A stretch of DNA of 55,432 nt from Chara braunii. Its lineage: Eukaryota; Streptophyta; Charophyceae; Charales; Characeae. Where the stretch lies: positions 1,597,824 to 1,653,255 of the forward strand of contig BFEA01000376.1 in the NCBI GenBank assembly GCA_003427395.1, in the 5' to 3' direction. Positions 11,741-22,936 of this stretch are shown here, in pieces (the first letter of the stretch is position 1; the number at the start of each line of letters is the position of its first letter). A program made the position numbers and the translations under genes. The notes under the pieces are model-generated. The model worked only from the letters and a program-made list of their open reading frames with translations, made no database searches and had not been told where the DNA came from.

Positions 11741-12828
11741 TTGAGGCCTTGGAAGACCCCAAAAGTAACATCTACAGCTGCTTGTACAAAAATAGCAAGA
11801 AATTTTTACCGAACGTTGTTTACTTCAGAGTGTGGGAACCAAACTAGGGCACATCGAATGAAGGAAATAGACGGATTTTTACGCCTGCTTAATAAGACCC
11901 ACTTAGAACAACAGAGAGATACTTTAGACACTCCCCTATCAAAAGAGAGATATGGACTGCTTCGATGCAAATGGAAGAGGAAAAAACTACGGGCATAGAT
12001 GGGCTACCCAAGGAGTTTTGAGAATCTATATGGCCAAGCATCTTGCAGGACGTCATGGAGTATTACTAGGCGGTCTGGAACACATGTCAAACAAGGGAAT
12101 TGATAGGGCAAGGAGTGCTGACTCTCCTCTACAAGAAAGGAGAAATAACCAATATCAGAAACTACATACCTATCACTTTGCTCATGGTGCTCTATAAGCT
12201 GATGACTAAAGCACTAACCAACCACATGGCACCAGTAATGACAGACATTATTCACCCAGACCAAACCGGGTTCATCCAAGGTAGGAATATCCAAAATAAC
12301 ATCCTCCTAGTCAATGAAATGATCAAGCTGACAGGACAGACGAAAAACAACGCAGTGATCATCTTTATCGACTTCGAGAAGGCGTATGACCACGTAGACT
12401 GGTTCTTCCTTGATAAGTGTTTGAAAAAATTTAACTTCGAGCTATGCTTCAGATGATGAATAAAGATTCTCCACGTTAACGCAACGACCAGGGTTATGGT
12501 GAACGACAATTTGACCCCTCCCATCAACCTTCAGAGGTCAGTCAGACAAGGGGACCCTGTAAGACAAAAGGATCCTATAGCCCCCTATCTCTTTGTTATA
12601 GTCATGGAAGCACTAGCAACCAACCTGAGGACACATAAGGACATCAAAAAAATTCAAGTGGCAGCAATACCCAAGGAGGCAATCCCAGTCTGCTCATTGT
12701 TCGCCGATGACCTGACCCTGATGGTGGATGCATCTAGAGAATCAATGGACGAAGTGCAACATATGATGGACTGTTTCTGCAAACTGTCAGATATGATAGT
12801 CAATCGGGGAAACAAAACCCAAGGATGA
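11741..12828 (+). pseudogene. LINE reverse transcriptase, with in-frame stops
   Basis: From about 11985 the frame reads TTGIDGLPKEF*ESIW, then LTLLYKKGE, the motif around PITLLMVLYKLMTKAL, DIIHPDQTGFIQGRNIQNNI, and the catalytic motif A IIFIDFEKAYDHVDW. After two adjacent TGA codons near 12456 the same frame resumes with VMVNDNLTPPINLQRSVRQG and the catalytic FADDLTLM. A local duplication gives VRQGDPVRQKDP where families have a single RQGDP, probably blocking function. Several stops (TGA in KEF*ESIW, TAG in EYY*AVW) look like transitions from TGG and CAG. Confidence 0.88.
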
Positions 12829-12846
12829 TGGATACACCACCAAGGG

Positions 12847-14870
12847 GTGAGACCCCCAGAACAACCCTGGCTCAAATGGCTCCCCAAGGAAGCCCCCATC
12901 AGAGTCGTGGAAATCTCGATGACGGCAAAAGGTAGACCATCTACTAATAACGAATGGATCTCTAGTCCACCCCTGGCAACAATGACACTCTGGAAGGACA
13001 AACACACTTCACTGTTTGGACGCTCCCTGATAATCAATAACGTGGTGTGGGCCTCGTGGTACAAATCAGCAATCTGGGCATTTAACAAAAATGCCTTACG
13101 CCTTCTGCAACGCCAGATAGCCGCCTTTTTGTGGCGGGGCGACCACGAAAAACAAAATGTGATGAGCCGAGTGACATGGCATTCCATAACCCAACCCAAA
13201 TCAAAAGGGGTCCTGAGAATCATTGACCCCTTAACACAAACTAAAGCGCTGACAATACGGTGGCTCAAATGCCTACTGTTCAATCTAGAAGTTCCATGGA
13301 GATAGTTGCGCTGGAACAAACTTGCCGGTTAGCACCACAAACACCAGAAGGAAGCAACCCGCTAATGTGGTTGGAAAACAGAGGTTGGCCCATCCCAAAT
13401 CAAGGTCGCTGCAACGGGGCCCGCATCTCGACTCTCCTAGACAAGCAACAAGGGCGGATTTATGAAAAGACCCCTTCTGACCCACCCTCCTCAGAGCATG
13501 GAACAGCCATATCGTCAAAACGGACATATTATATTTTTTGAACGAAATCAAAACCGATTTTTTTTGCCAAAATCCGGTCGGAATTTTTTGCTCCTGGGGG
13601 TCCGGCGTTCCCAGAACGCCGAACGCCGGACCCCCTACATGTATCTGGTCTATGGTTGAGACCAAATATATAAAAAAAAAAAAAAAAAAATTGTATCTGG
13701 TCTCAACCATAGACCAGATACATGTAGGGGGTCCGGCGTTTTGGGAACGCCGGACCCCCAGGAGCAAAAAATTCCGACCGGATTTTGGCAAAAAAAATCA
13801 GTTTTGATTTCGTTCAAAAAATATAATATGTCCATTTTGACGAAATGGCTGTTATGGAGAAACCTCCCCTTGCCGGACAAATCCTCGCCTGAAAGATGGG
13901 AGGAGGTGGCACGTCAACCTCTCTTTGGTAACAGATGGATCGTGGACTCTAGGGGCCAGATGCTCCATTGTATGGACTCCCCTTGGCAAGGTTGGGTCAA
14001 GCAAGGGATAACAAAGATAAAGGACATCTGGGACACAAATAAAAAGGACTGGATAGGTCCGCGCCAGCTACGGGAGAGACTGAGGTATTGCCACCGGCCC
14101 AACGAAGCTTTAGAGGCGATAGTAGAAAAAATCCCCCAGGACTGGTGGAGAATCCTTCGCAAAGGCCCCACCCTGTAGGAGTCGGGTTGGGTGGCATTCC
14201 GTGAGCGGCAAGGAGAAGTGAGCAATGTAGTTTGCTACCTCCCAGAAGAAACAGTAGCAGTGAGCCTCTTCCAAGTAGGGCGGGACAACGCTATCCAAAG
14301 GAGCACCCCGAAGGAAACGATAATATGCCAAAGAGAGGAACTGTTTAGAATCGGAGTGCTCCTTGAAAAAGGGCGATGGATAACCTATCTCCCCAATACC
14401 CCGATTCATCGCTTAGCCCTGGACCCATTGGAATGGGCATGAACGACCCAAACGGGAAAAGGCAGGAGACACACCAAATAACTATATGGCTTAACAGTCA
14501 AATCAACCTACAGGCTCACCAGGTGGAGGAGCGTTGGAGGAGCCACCTGAATGTCAGCAAAGAGGAGTTGCGACCAATAAGATGGTTTGAGATGGCTAAG
14601 GCAAAACCGACTAAACTGGCCTCACTCCAATGGCAGCTTGAACACCGCTGCCTACCAACAAACAACTGGCTGATAGATAGAACTTCCCTGGAGCAAAGAG
14701 GGTGTGCCCTCCCATGGTGCAAGCTATGCACAAACGCGTTCCCATCCAAGAAACGACCCGAAACGATTGAACACATATTCCTACAGTGCCCAAAAACACT
14801 CTGGCTGTGGAGATGGTGGGATAGAGTTTGGGGTCAACTAGGAGTAAAAACCCCGTGGCTCTGGGACTGA
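12847..14870 (+). pseudogene. LINE C-terminal region with zf-RVT-like finger, interrupted
   Basis: 12847-13305 encodes the post-RT thumb region typical of plant LINEs (RSLIINNVVWASWYKSAIWA, AAFLWRGDHEKQNV, TWHSITQPKSKGVLRIID). The palindrome at 13502-13853 splits the frame, which continues with TKWLLWRNLPLPDKSS. At about 14690-14820 a C-x2-C...H-x4-C arrangement (WCKLC, EHIFLQC) matches the zf-RVT finger found at LINE C termini. Frameshifts near 13305, 14178 and 14442 break it further. Confidence 0.75.
13502..13853. mobile_element. Near-perfect 352-bp palindromic insertion
   Basis: Two arms of about 165-170 bp are reverse complements and meet at the A tract at about 13672-13690. The arms begin AACAGCCAT and end ATGGCTGTT and contain GGGGGTCCGGCGTT blocks; the left arm carries its own smaller inverted pair around AACGCCGAACGCCGG. 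The arms differ at only a few sites, so the structure is young. It sits inside LINE coding sequence, so it inserted or formed after the LINE. No transposase frame and no clear target duplication outside the arms. Confidence 0.85.
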
Positions 14871-15755
14871 AAGGCTTTGCTGTGCGAAGCCTGGCCCAAG
14901 GGTTAGACAGACCAGCCCGATGATTTTACCAGAAACATGTTCAAATTGGGACGAAGGGCGGTACTCTGGGCACTCTGGAGACGACGCTGTACATTCGAGA
15001 TGGAGGGGCCGAGACTAGAAGGACCTGAGTTTACGGAAAGCGTACAACAGCAGATCCAAACATAAATAACTGCAAAATGGGAAGGTGTCAAAGCACAGAT
15101 CCGATTCCTAAGCACGCAAAAGGATATTAAACAAAAAATACAGGAATTCAGCTCAAACTGGCTTGGGGGGACAGAAGGAGGGAGGTTAGGAATGGTAGAA
15201 TGGAAAGGGGAGCGAAAGGAATCAGGGGAAGACCAAGGGAGAATGGAAATGGTAAGGGACTAGCGACTGATATTCCACGAATGGTCCAACGTTGATACGG
15301 CTATCCCCTTGAATCCCCCCGATGAATTCCCCGACTTCTTCTCCCCCCCATCAAACTGTCTAGTAGAAATGCAATGGTATGGAATGGAGGGATGAACTCA
15401 AGAGAGAAAAAAAGAGGGTTTTGACAAGGGACTAGGGTCTAAGGTTTATCCACAGGCTAACGGAGTCTATCCCTCACCCACCCACCCAACCCAAGTCCAA
15501 GACAATGGATGCTCAACACTAATTTTGGTAGGCTAGGGTGGGTATCTCAAGGAAAGGCGAAGAGATGCAAAAGAGAAATGAGCAGTCTAGGGAGGGGAGG
15601 AACTAGGTTGTAGTAGCTGATATCCGGTGTCCGGCACAGGGCGAAGAGGTTCTCTCCTTTTCTCCTTTAACCTTCTCAGTCAATCCTCTGAATCCAGAGT
15701 AATCAATGCTGGCAGGCATATCTCAAGATTTTGTCCTCCAAACTCAGTTGTAAAT

Positions 15756-15895
15756 GGGACGCTGGACCCGTTTTCCAGCAGGTGATGCTCCCCACCAATA
15801 GATGGAGCCTCTCCCTTGGTGCTAGGGGTGGCTGCTCTTACCAGCACCACTAGCACTGGAGGGGGCGTGTTAATTAACAAAAAAAAAAAAAAAAG
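15756..15895 (+). other. LINE 3' UTR stem-loop and poly(A) tail
   Basis: GGGACGCTGGACCCG, TTTTCCAGCAGG, then CCCACCAATAGATGGAGC, about 70 bp of variable sequence and an A tract at about 15880-15895. GCTGGA and TCCAGC form a 6-bp stem with a 7-nt loop (about 15760-15778). The same stem-loop, with paired changes, ends other LINE copies in the window, so it is likely the signal recognised by the LINE RT. Confidence 0.65.
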
Positions 15896-16469
15896 AGACA
15901 GAGATAGTGATAGTCAGCACTGGTAGTGGTAGTAATTGTTTCTTTGGTGTGCTGTTTGTGCTGAGCTAGTACCAACCTGATCAATTTTCTGGCAAGAGTC
16001 ATTCTTCCTGACCAACGCCATCTTTTGTGGGCAATTCATTTTCCTTTTCTCTGTTTTGCCGGGGTTGTTCGCTTTTTGTGGGGATAGTTTGCAATCAGAC
16101 TATGATAGTTGTATTCTGTAAGTTCAAAATGGTTGGGCAGCCTGGTTCAGCTTAGTTCAGCCTGGTTTTTCAGCCTGTTCTCTGTTGCTCTTCGCTCTTT
16201 CATTGCTCTTTGTTTTTTCCAGTCCTTCCAGTTTTTTGCAGTTGCTCCAGTTGTTCCAAGTTTGCTTCAGTTGTTTCCGAACACTTGCAAACACTTGCTA
16301 TTACAGATGTGCCAGACACAATAGGCGCCAAGAGGATAGCAGAGGATAATAGGTGGTTGGCTGAGGCTTGGGGAGGGAGGGAGGGAGACTCCACTGGTGC
16401 CCCCCGGTGGTCCCCCCCCCCAATACCCGACTGTGGGGCAGGCTAGGTAGGGAAGAGTAGATTGAATAT
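15896..16469. other. No recognisable gene
   Basis: Mixed sequence between the end of LINE copy 1 and the next LINE 3' end. Short open frames carry no domain; Phe/Ser-rich translations reflect T-rich sequence. Confidence 0.4.
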
Positions 16470-16592
16470 GGGACGCTGGACCCGGTTTCCAGCACAGTGG
16501 CGTCACTGCATTGATGTGTTGTTTTGCAAAGATGTACTTAAGGGACGCTGGACCCGGTTTCCAGCAAAAAAATAAAATAAAATAAAAAATGG
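16470..16592 (+). mobile_element. Two LINE-type 3' end modules with A-rich tail
   Basis: GGGACGCTGGACCCGGTTTC followed by CAGC occurs at 16470 and again at 16542, 72 bp apart; the second is followed by AAAAAAATAAAATAAAATAAAAAA. Each module can form the GCTGGA/TCCAGC stem. They look like truncated or duplicated LINE/SINE 3' ends. Confidence 0.6.
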
Positions 16593-16719
16593 TTGGCATT
16601 TGCCTACCAAATTAGAGTTCCATTTCCATGTGCTGCCCCATCTTTGCCACAGTTCACCTTAGGGTTGACATCCTTTTTATGAAAAAAAAAAACAACAGAA
16701 CCTTACGGTTCTGGCTCCT

Positions 16720-17065
16720 TTTCAAAAAGGGAAAATTTTCGAAATGCCCCTGAAGTTTGTGATTATTTGTGTTTTGCCCCTCCGACGGCCGACTTACCCT
16801 GATTTGCCCCTGGGGCCTCTGAACTTTCCGGCAGGCCCCTGTCAGTGAGGGGCGCAACTTTTCAGAATGCCCCTACCGGACCGCCGGTCCCATTTCCCGT
16901 GGTCCCTGTCCGATTTGCCCTTTTGCGAGGGATGCATCTTCCTGGGATGCCCTCCAGCGGGGAGGCCGATTCGACTTCGAATTCGAATTCAAACTGGTTG
17001 CTTTTCCAGGCCGCCGACCTGCCGCTGCCTTGGACGTCCTCGTTGCCGAAGGTGAGTGTTCCTCC

Positions 17066-17153
<88 letters not shown>

Positions 17154-18121
17154 GGTAAGTGGTCGTCAGTATTGGAGCACACGCCATAGGCGCAGGACTG
17201 ACGCGGTAAATGGACATCATAGGGAGCAGGTAGACGGTCTGTTGGAGTGCGGGGGCGCTTATCGTCAAGCACTGGTGGCCATCGCTGACGGATGCGGGGG
17301 CGCTTATTTATCGTCAAGTACTGCTTGGTTTCACGTTTCCATTTTACCGCGGCTTCTTGATCTGTCTGATAGGGCGGGGTCTGTTGATTGGGCGGGGTGT
17401 GTTGATTGGAATGGAATACGTGGTACTACCTCCTACTACAGATTATCTACCCATCGGCCGATGTGGCATATAGTGCTGAGGTGGCGCGACGGTTTGTCGT
17501 ATGTGTGTGAACTGGGCTGACCGGTGGCTAAGGTTGAGCGTTCAAATCTTTTGTGCGCTCGTCCGCTTTAATCGACAATCTTGTACCCATGAGAGAAGGT
17601 TAAATCGACAATCTTGTACCCATGAGAGAAGGTTAACCAACCCCCCATTTTTCAGGTCAATTTATAAGAAAACCATAAGGCCATTTCAAGCAAACTAACA
17701 GGCAAAAAAACAAAAAACCAAAAAAACAAAAATTNNNNNNNNNNNNNNNNNNNNNNNNNNNNNNNNNNNNNNNNNNNNNNNNNNNNNNNNNNNNNNNNNN
17801 NNNNNNNNNNNNNNNNNNNNNNNNNNNNNNNNNNNNNNNNNNNNNNNNNNNNNNNNNNNNNNNNNNNNNNNNNNNNNNNNNNNNNNNNNNNNNNNNNNNN
17901 NNNNNNNNNNNNNNNNNNNNNNNNCCACACCAATGTATAGAGTGCACTTCAAACCCTAATTTCAGTTTTGGTCCCATTAGTCAGGAGCTGAAAATGGAGG
18001 TCCCCGTTAACCATTTGTGGCGGCAGGGAATGATTGGAGCGCTGACTGAAGTCGAGGTTTTTCGGGGGGAGGAGGTGAGCGCCGTCCACGTGGCCTGTGG
18101 ATAGCAGGTCAGGTGGCAGCG

Positions 18122-18152
<31 letters not shown>

Positions 18153-18350
18153 GTAGGGGCATATTAGAAATTTGGCACCGGTACCGGTAGGGGCATATTG
18201 AACATATTTCAGGCCCAAACGATGGCGGGGGTATTTTGGAAAGTTGAATCGTTGTCAGAGGGGCAAATCAGGGTACGTCGGCCGTCAGAGGGGCAAAGCG
18301 CAAATAAATGCAAACTTCAGGGGCATTTCGAAAATTTTCCCTTTCAAAAA
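16720..18350. mobile_element. Mutator-like (MULE) non-autonomous element with 9-bp target duplication
   Basis: The first 83 bp inside the element (16729-16811, starting GGGAAAATTTTCGAAATGCC) match the reverse complement of the last 83 bp (18259-18341) with few differences, and weaker similarity continues inward to about 16880 and 18165 (CCCCTACCGG blocks). Immediately outside, TTTCAAAAA occurs at both ends (16720-16728 and 18342-18350): a perfect 9-bp direct repeat, the length made by Mutator-superfamily transposases. The interior holds a (TC)n tract at 17069-17150, a (TG)n tract at 18124-18152 and an assembly gap. I see no MURA-like transposase, although the gap hides some sequence. Confidence 0.85.
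17735..17924. other. Assembly gap (190 N)
   Basis: Run of undetermined bases within the Mutator-like element, following an A/C-rich low-complexity stretch. Open frames through it are artefacts. Confidence 1.
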
Positions 18351-19708
18351 AGAAAGAAAAAAAAAGGCTAAGTTTAGCTCTGGTTTAGGGGATATTGTTG
18401 GTTAGTTGAGGGACTCGCAAGGAATACGAGCCAGAGCGATAGACAGAAATCCAAGTTGCAAAATCACGAAGTAGTCCAGATAGTCATGTACCGAGCAGAG
18501 AGCACAATTCACCAAGATACCATCCAAATAAGAGCAATACAATGAACTTGAGTGCCAATGCCGACACTCTCTGGTCACACCAACACTGTATCCTATGCCG
18601 CTCCTACTGTCTGGCGCATAGCGCCCAGCCTACAGGACTCAGCCTATCTATCCTATCTACGTTCATGCGACTGGATCACATCGAAGTTGATCACCAATGC
18701 CGACTGCCAGCGTACACCAGGTACGTTCTCTCTCCTCCCCTCATCACCCCTTGATTCCCTCTGCACGCGATGTGTTTTAAATTCAATAGGATGTTACCCG
18801 AAGACCACCATCGCCATCACCTGCACCCGCACACTCGGCCCGGCTATGGCTGCCGCGCCCACTGCCACCGCAGTGCCCTCTTGCCTCTCGCGCCTGCGTG
18901 CGCCCTGGCCTGGCTGCATAGCGCAGCTTTGCATGGCGTAGCAGCAGCGTGGTCGCATTGCCTGCTCAGGCCAGAATGCCTGAGCCTGGGCAGGGCACAT
19001 TCATTTATGGAAAGTGCGGCCGGTATCTGCCTGCGTGGGCCTGGCTGGAGATGTTTCCAGTAGCTTCCAATCGGACACCAGTGTCTGCACGCAGGCCCAC
19101 CTCTGCTGTTACGGGCCTGGGGCCCTTACAGTTGGGCACGCCCATGCAGCCGCCCAGGCTCCAAGTGTTTGCCGCATGGAGGTTGTGTGACGACAATGCT
19201 GCTTTCTCATTAGTCCGCGGCCACTGCGTGATGTGTTGGCCTCACACTGCGCGTGCCCAGCGCGCAACCACCCAAGGCCCTGGGCTCAACTGTGCAGCGC
19301 AGCTGTTGCTTCAGGATAGAGCCAGGAAAGGCTGACGTTGCTTTGTAACTAACTGACGTGCTGCAACTGTCTGATACCCGACGTATGGGAAAATGTCGAA
19401 CAGAGGCCTCACGTGGATATTCAGGCCCGCCTTCACTGAGGGCGGGCACGTGGCTTGCTGGGGGCCACAGCCCAGCACACTTGCACGTCTGATAAGGGCC
19501 CTGTGAGGGCTCATTCCTCGCAGACTGAACCCAGATGAGAATAAGGAGTACAGATCTTGCCAAAGTCGTGGCCTGGGCTTTGCTTGGCCGGAGAGCCTTG
19601 CTCAGCCGTACAGCTGCGGCGGGCTTTGTGAGGGACGCCGGGCCTGGTTCCAGGTTCCTGGCACAGTTTTATACAGGTTGCTCCTTCAAAAAAAAAACAA
19701 AAAAAAAG
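18351..19708 (+). other. No gene; ends in a LINE-like 3' tail
   Basis: GC-rich from about 18740 to 19670 with no supported domain in any frame. At 19632-19670 a variant LINE 3' module (GGGACGCCGGGCCTGG, then CAGGTTCCTGGCACAG) is followed by an A-rich tail at 19689-19708, so the segment may be a 5'-truncated retroelement on +. Confidence 0.45.
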
Positions 19709-21348
19709 GAGTTCACAGCCTACTGAGTAGATCCTGTCATTTGTTAGGGAGGGCCTCTGATTGCACTCTCCTCTGATTATGAGAGAACCTGTCAGTTTCC
19801 CAAAAGATTCGGGGCCACGGCCGTCAACTGACTGTCTGTTGGCAGCGGAAGAATGAAACCGGGCTCCTTTTTTTTTTCTTGTGGCCCGATGGACCGAGGA
19901 TCAGATATTGAACTGATCAGAATCAGATACTACACTTGACGTTATTGCTCCAAAAGGCCGGGAAAGGAGGTGGACCCCACAGGAAAAAGTCCAGAAAAGC
20001 GAAGGATCCTGGAAATCCGAGGTGGAGGCCGTGAACGTTTTTTCCCAGGGAAAAAACGGACCCCACCGTACAGCCACTTTTCTGGCGAAGTGCCCCCGAC
20101 AAAGTGGCTGTGTTTGTCCAGGACATGGACCACTTTGGCCGATTTGTCCGTGTTTGAAAGTCGGGGGGGCAGCTCTGGACCTGCGGAGGGTCCAAGGGGC
20201 CATGCCTGCTGGGCACGAATTGGACCTGTGCGGTTTTCCAAGTTCGGAAAACGTAAGGGGATGCTCCCCCCCCCCCCCCCCCCCTCCCCAACCCTCTACA
20301 GATGGCACAAATTTCCAGCAGAAAGACGGAAACTGACAGCTTGAACTTTCCGGGTGGAAATCGATACGTGGAAAGTTAAACGTCATTGACGGTTTTCCAA
20401 GCCACTGTTTTCCGCCTGACATGGTCCAATAAAAACTGTGTTCCTCGAAAAGATACGACTTCCAGGCCGTTCGGACTGCATAGGCGGTCAGAGAAAACCT
20501 CCCGCTTCCCGCTGGGTGTTTTTTCCCGAGTTTTTGCCCTGTGGGGTCCACCTCTGGAGCCGGAATTGTTTGATCTGTAACATGATCTTTGCCTTTTCCC
20601 ATCAAATTTGGCATTCTGCATGGGCCCAACCAGCGCCAGCTCGGATGCACTTCTTTTTCCCTTTTTTTTTTCTTTTTTGTTTTTTCGGATGCACTTTTCA
20701 CAAAGACCGAGATCTCATATGCACAAAATTTAATGTGGAAAGTAGCAGCGAGTACCAAGCTGGCAGGCACTCCTGCCATGCAGAAGAGACTCGGAGATTG
20801 TGAATCTTACAGTCCAAGAGAGTCAGGCTGTGTTGTGAGCTTCCTGCCACACATAACGGGATTGGACATTTCGGCACACATCACAGGATCAACTTTTCCG
20901 GCATTTCGGATCACATGCAGGCATCAGCTCATCGGGTAGTATTACCGGATGCGTGCATATGTGAGCTGAGTGAACCAAACAGTCAATCAAATCTTCGGGT
21001 TCAGGTAGATACTCCTGGAATTTGTCTAGGGGGGGAATGAACGCGTGCCCGCCCGCCCACCCACCCACCCACAGATTTTTTGCCTTTCGGAATGCGCCCT
21101 TCACCGTCTTGTTGTGTGCTGCTGGCACCCGGCATGTCCACGGCATGTCCACTGCGCTGGCCGCCAGATCCCAGGCTCGGAAGAGTCGGTCTAAGAGCTG
21201 TGGACCCTCTACCAATGAGAAATTCAATGTGGGATCTGTCTGCTCAGATCCTGGCAAGCGGCATGTCCACCATGAGAAGGCGGGATCTGCCCAGAACGGC
21301 AAAAGAGTGCCAACAATCCCTGATGTGAGAATGTCGGGACCCACCGAC
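19709..21348. other. No gene; inverted repeat around GGAGGTGGACCCCACAGG
   Basis: GGAGGTGGACCCCACAGG at about 19965-19982 faces its near-reverse complement at about 20539-20558, and shorter related blocks lie between, suggesting a decayed fold-back structure. The 292-residue minus-strand open frame at 19901-20779 crosses it and has no domain signature, so I do not call it a gene. Confidence 0.4.
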
Positions 21349-21420
21349 GGGCGTAGCTCAGTTGGTACACCAAATGAAACTGTTGAAATGCAGACCCAAG
21401 TTCGAAGCCAGATGCTATCA
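21349..21420 (+). tRNA. tRNA-like sequence (probable SINE head, degenerate)
   Basis: GGGCGTAGCTCAGTTGGTA at 21349-21367 is a textbook pol III A box region, and AGTTCGAAGCC at 21399-21409 is a B box match at normal spacing. The T stem and acceptor stem do not pair properly, so this is more likely a tRNA-derived SINE or pseudogene than a working tRNA. No clear anticodon arm. Confidence 0.5.
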
Positions 21421-21472
21421 GATGACCTAAGCTAAGGACTTGTGGGGTGGGTGCTTCCAACATAAAGAGCAG

Positions 21473-21918
21473 CTAAGGGCATACTCACACGGGGCCTCAT
21501 GATCTTAAGTCCCAAAATTTGAGGCAGTTTCCGGGTCACATTGGAGAGGCCCGCCACCCAGATGTACTTTTTGGTGACCCTTTTGTCAGCAGCCTGTGGG
21601 GTCGTGGGAGGACCCTTTTGAGACCACCTCTGCCGGTGGTCTCAAATTGCCTTTTCATTTTTTTCTTTCTCCGTGAGGTATTTCAAGAAATTTGTACATG
21701 AGCCAAACAGCCGTGCGTGTTATTTCAGCCCAAAAAAAAAAAAAAAACTCTATATGTTTTGGGTGTAACCAGTGTGACTACGTGCACTTCTTGGGAGGTG
21801 CAAATGTCAGGGCTGTCCTTTCCTGGTGGGACCACACGGGTAGCCAAAGTCGCAAATTGGCTGTACCAAACACCTCAAATATTAGCGACCTTAGGTCCCC
21901 GTGTGAGTATGCCCTTAG
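21473..21918. mobile_element. MITE with perfect 22-bp terminal inverted repeats, TA target
   Basis: CTAAGGGCATACTCACACGG (plus two more G) at 21473-21494 is repeated in inverse orientation at 21897-21918, with further partial matching inward (TTTGAGG). If the outermost CTA/TAG is read as a TA duplication, the ends begin AGGGC, as expected for a Tc1/mariner-type MITE. Length about 446 bp with no coding sequence. An internal inverted pair GAGACCACC/GGTGGTCTC lies near 21620-21645. Confidence 0.7.
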
Positions 21919-22225
21919 TGCACCAGTGTTTTCGTTTCTTTGTCCAAGACTGTCTGTGTCTCTTGCTCGATACTCTGCAAGAGAGAACCTGGGGCGAGGT
22001 CCCACTAGCAAAGAGCATTGGATTTAACACCTGAATGTGGATGTGTTTAAAGCCAGGTGTAAAACTCGCGATTAAACGGCTTTTCTGCATATGCGCCTAA
22101 AACACAACCAGATTCAGCCGCCACATCTGATCCTGTTTCCCCTGGTGTAGCTCCCGTTTGGTTAGTCTTCAAGGTCTGTCAAGGACTCCCTTTCTTTTTT
22201 TTCCCTTTCCCTCCCCCTTCCCCAC

Positions 22226-22936
22226 AAAAAGCCCAGGAGGTTTGGAAGGCCCTGCAGGACATGAATGACGAAAAAATGCCTGGAGTGGACTCCTTCCCCA
22301 AGGAGTTCTGGGTGCAGTTTTGGGACCTGCTCTATGACGACCTGCTGAATTACATTGGAGTGGTGCAGAGAGAAGGCTCTTTTGGGGGTATGATGCGACA
22401 AGGGATCACTACCCTCCTTTATAAAAAAGGGGATAACGAGGAGGTTAGAAACTACAGGCCTATTACCCTCCTCCCAGTCCCATACAAACTGGTGGCTAAG
22501 ACACTTACCAGAAGACTGCTGCTGCTAATGAACCTTTTGATTCATCCTGATCAGTCTGTTTTTTTTTTTTTTTTGAGGACAAAAGCTCCAATCTATTCGT
22601 GGGGAGCATCACGTGCTGAGAACCGGGCTCAGCGTCCCTTTGAAGTACAACTGAGAATATGTAACAGATTTGAAATTCTGGGGCCATTACCCGGCTGCGG
22701 CTAGGAAACAATCAGTCAATTACCTATGAGAAACAACTGCAGTTCTCAGAAAACTGCCTATGATCTACCCAACCACAACCCAAACCTGGAAACAGAAGAT
22801 CCTAACGAAAACCTCCTACTGTTTACACCTCCCTTTCAACAAGTGAAAAAACGTTACGTCCAAGCGTTTAGATCAGTCTGGCTTTATGCCCAATCTCAAT
22901 CCAAGATAATATCATTCTAGTCAATGAGACCATCAA
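22226..22936 (+). pseudogene. LINE reverse transcriptase fragment, split by an insertion
   Basis: 22226-22558 encodes an uninterrupted RT N-terminal part: MPGVDSFPKEFWVQFW, TTLLYKKGDNEEVRNYRPIT, VPYKLVAKTLTRRL and IHPDQS. After the minus-strand insertion at 22559-22870, the frame resumes with DQSGFMP and, after a small frame change, sequence matching NIILVNETIN. A second insertion begins right after this. It is closely related to the RT at 11985-12456 and better preserved; everything downstream, including both catalytic Asp motifs, is missing. Confidence 0.82.
22559..22870 (-). mobile_element. Truncated LINE/SINE insertion with 10-bp target duplication
   Basis: GATCAGTCTG occurs at 22549-22558 and again at 22871-22880, flanking a 312-bp insert whose minus-strand 3' end is a poly(A) tail (T run at 22559-22574). 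It carries the family 3' end (CCGGGTAATGGCC, GGGACGCTGAGCCCGGTTCT, CACGAATAGATTGGAGC). It interrupts RT coding sequence between IHPDQS and its duplicated continuation, which fixes the insertion point exactly. Confidence 0.88.

Larger units (their letters stand above)
8630..15895 (+). mobile_element. Long decayed LINE (APE endonuclease, RT, zf-RVT), copy 1
   Basis: In order: an ORF1-like charged region, an APE-type endonuclease, reverse transcriptase, a C-terminal region with a CCHC-like finger, and a 3' UTR with the family stem-loop and a poly(A) tail at about 15880-15895. This is the standard L1-type plant LINE architecture. The coding sequence has several frameshifts and stops, many of them TGA or TAG where Trp, Arg or Gln is expected, which fits transition-driven decay. 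A 352-bp palindrome interrupts the C-terminal region at 13502-13853. The 5' end is uncertain. Confidence 0.85.

Noticed and set aside
16862-17317. Arg-Glu repeat proteins on minus and Leu-Ser repeats on plus
   Set aside because: Translations of the (TC)n microsatellite at 17069-17150.
19901-20779. 292-residue minus-strand open frame
   Set aside because: No domain, crosses an inverted repeat and homopolymer runs, and overlapping frames on both strands are equally open; composition explains it.
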